Shown here: positions 41,284 to 41,367 of the stretch, piece after piece
Layout of the letters: every line of letters starts with the position of its first letter
Position numbering within the stretch: the stretch's first letter is position 1
From: Nitrososphaeraceae archaeon
Lineage (GTDB): Archaea; Thermoproteota; Nitrososphaeria; Nitrososphaerales; Nitrososphaeraceae
Direction: 5' to 3'
Assembly: GCA_025937665.1 (NCBI GenBank)
Contig: JAICQW010000001.1
Span: forward strand, 1-41,367
DNA length: 41,367 bases
Notes under the pieces: model-generated
Told to the model about the DNA's origin: nothing
Databases searched by the model: none
What the model saw: only the letters and a program-made list of their open reading frames with translations
Translations under genes and position numbers: made by a program

Positions 41284-41367
41284 ATGATTCAATACAAAAA
41301 TAGGAATACAAGAATTCCAGAATTTCCTATTTTACTCCTCATTATTGCTACGTTGTTAATAATTCCA
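41284..41367 (+). CDS. 5' end of a membrane or secreted protein, truncated by the window edge
   Basis: ATG 41284 opens 28 codons to the edge: a basic start (MIQYKNRNTRIPEFP) and a hydrophobic segment (ILLLIIATLLIIP). AATTAAAAAT at 41254-41263 lies 26 nt upstream, a suitable TATA box. It looks like a signal peptide or a first transmembrane helix. Nothing can be said about function. Confidence 0.45.
   Translation, partial: MIQYKNRNTRIPEFPILLLIIATLLIIP

Noticed and set aside
1..41367. CRISPR arrays, rRNA genes, intact insertion sequences
   Set aside because: No regularly spaced repeats, no rRNA motifs and no intact transposase were seen on either strand.

Overview
The window is AT-rich archaeal DNA. 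It carries a 20S proteasome alpha subunit, RadA, a Bax1-type (DUF790) nuclease, universal stress proteins, an SPFH protein and dodecin. It also carries many secreted beta-propeller, CHRD, beta-helix and PsbP-like proteins. Start codons repeatedly lie 24-29 nt downstream of TATA-like boxes (Ku, the YHS-ATPase, PsmA, RadA and several small genes), which fits leaderless archaeal transcription. Together this points to a soil-type Nitrososphaerota (Thaumarchaeota), perhaps close to Nitrososphaera or Nitrosocosmicus. That placement is inference, because no ammonia-oxidation gene lies in the window.

Left part (1-8000): a truncated gene and a tiny zinc-ribbon gene, two secreted proteins, then a bacterial-style NHEJ locus. 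Ku (2560-3345) and a three-domain LigD (phosphoesterase-ligase-polymerase, 5285-7936) flank four small conserved-looking genes. Positions 8085-10789: a divergent copper module with an Lrp-type regulator carrying a TRASH metal-binding domain, a Cu-transporting P-type ATPase with a YHS domain, and a palindrome between them that is a candidate operator.

Middle (10800-24000): an envelope and secretion region. It has two paralogous PQQ-dependent sugar dehydrogenases, an NHL propeller, a Cys/His-rich secreted protein, a broken RTX-type calcium-binding protein, and a CHRD protein behind a beta-helix protein with an AlgG-like DPH motif. Decay is concentrated here: a TPR/MFS deletion chimera, short fossils of an unidentified coding sequence, and the RTX frameshift.

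Right part (24300-41367): a Na+/H+ or K+/H+ antiporter, a four-gene stress operon with two UspA proteins, a ribbon-helix-helix protein, SPFH and PsmA. After these come a tRNA-Pro(CGG) beside a decayed tyrosine integrase, L-2-hydroxyglutarate oxidase, a NUDIX hydrolase, Bax1, RadA, a frameshifted C2H2 micro-zinc-finger and dodecin. Two 28-residue single-helix microproteins (27935-28021 and 32263-32349) are clear relatives of each other.

The observations I consider most worth following are the LigD/Ku locus, the paired 28-aa microproteins, the set of tiny zinc proteins, the copper operator, and the integrase scar at tRNA-Pro. All protein assignments come from reading motifs by eye; no database search was possible.
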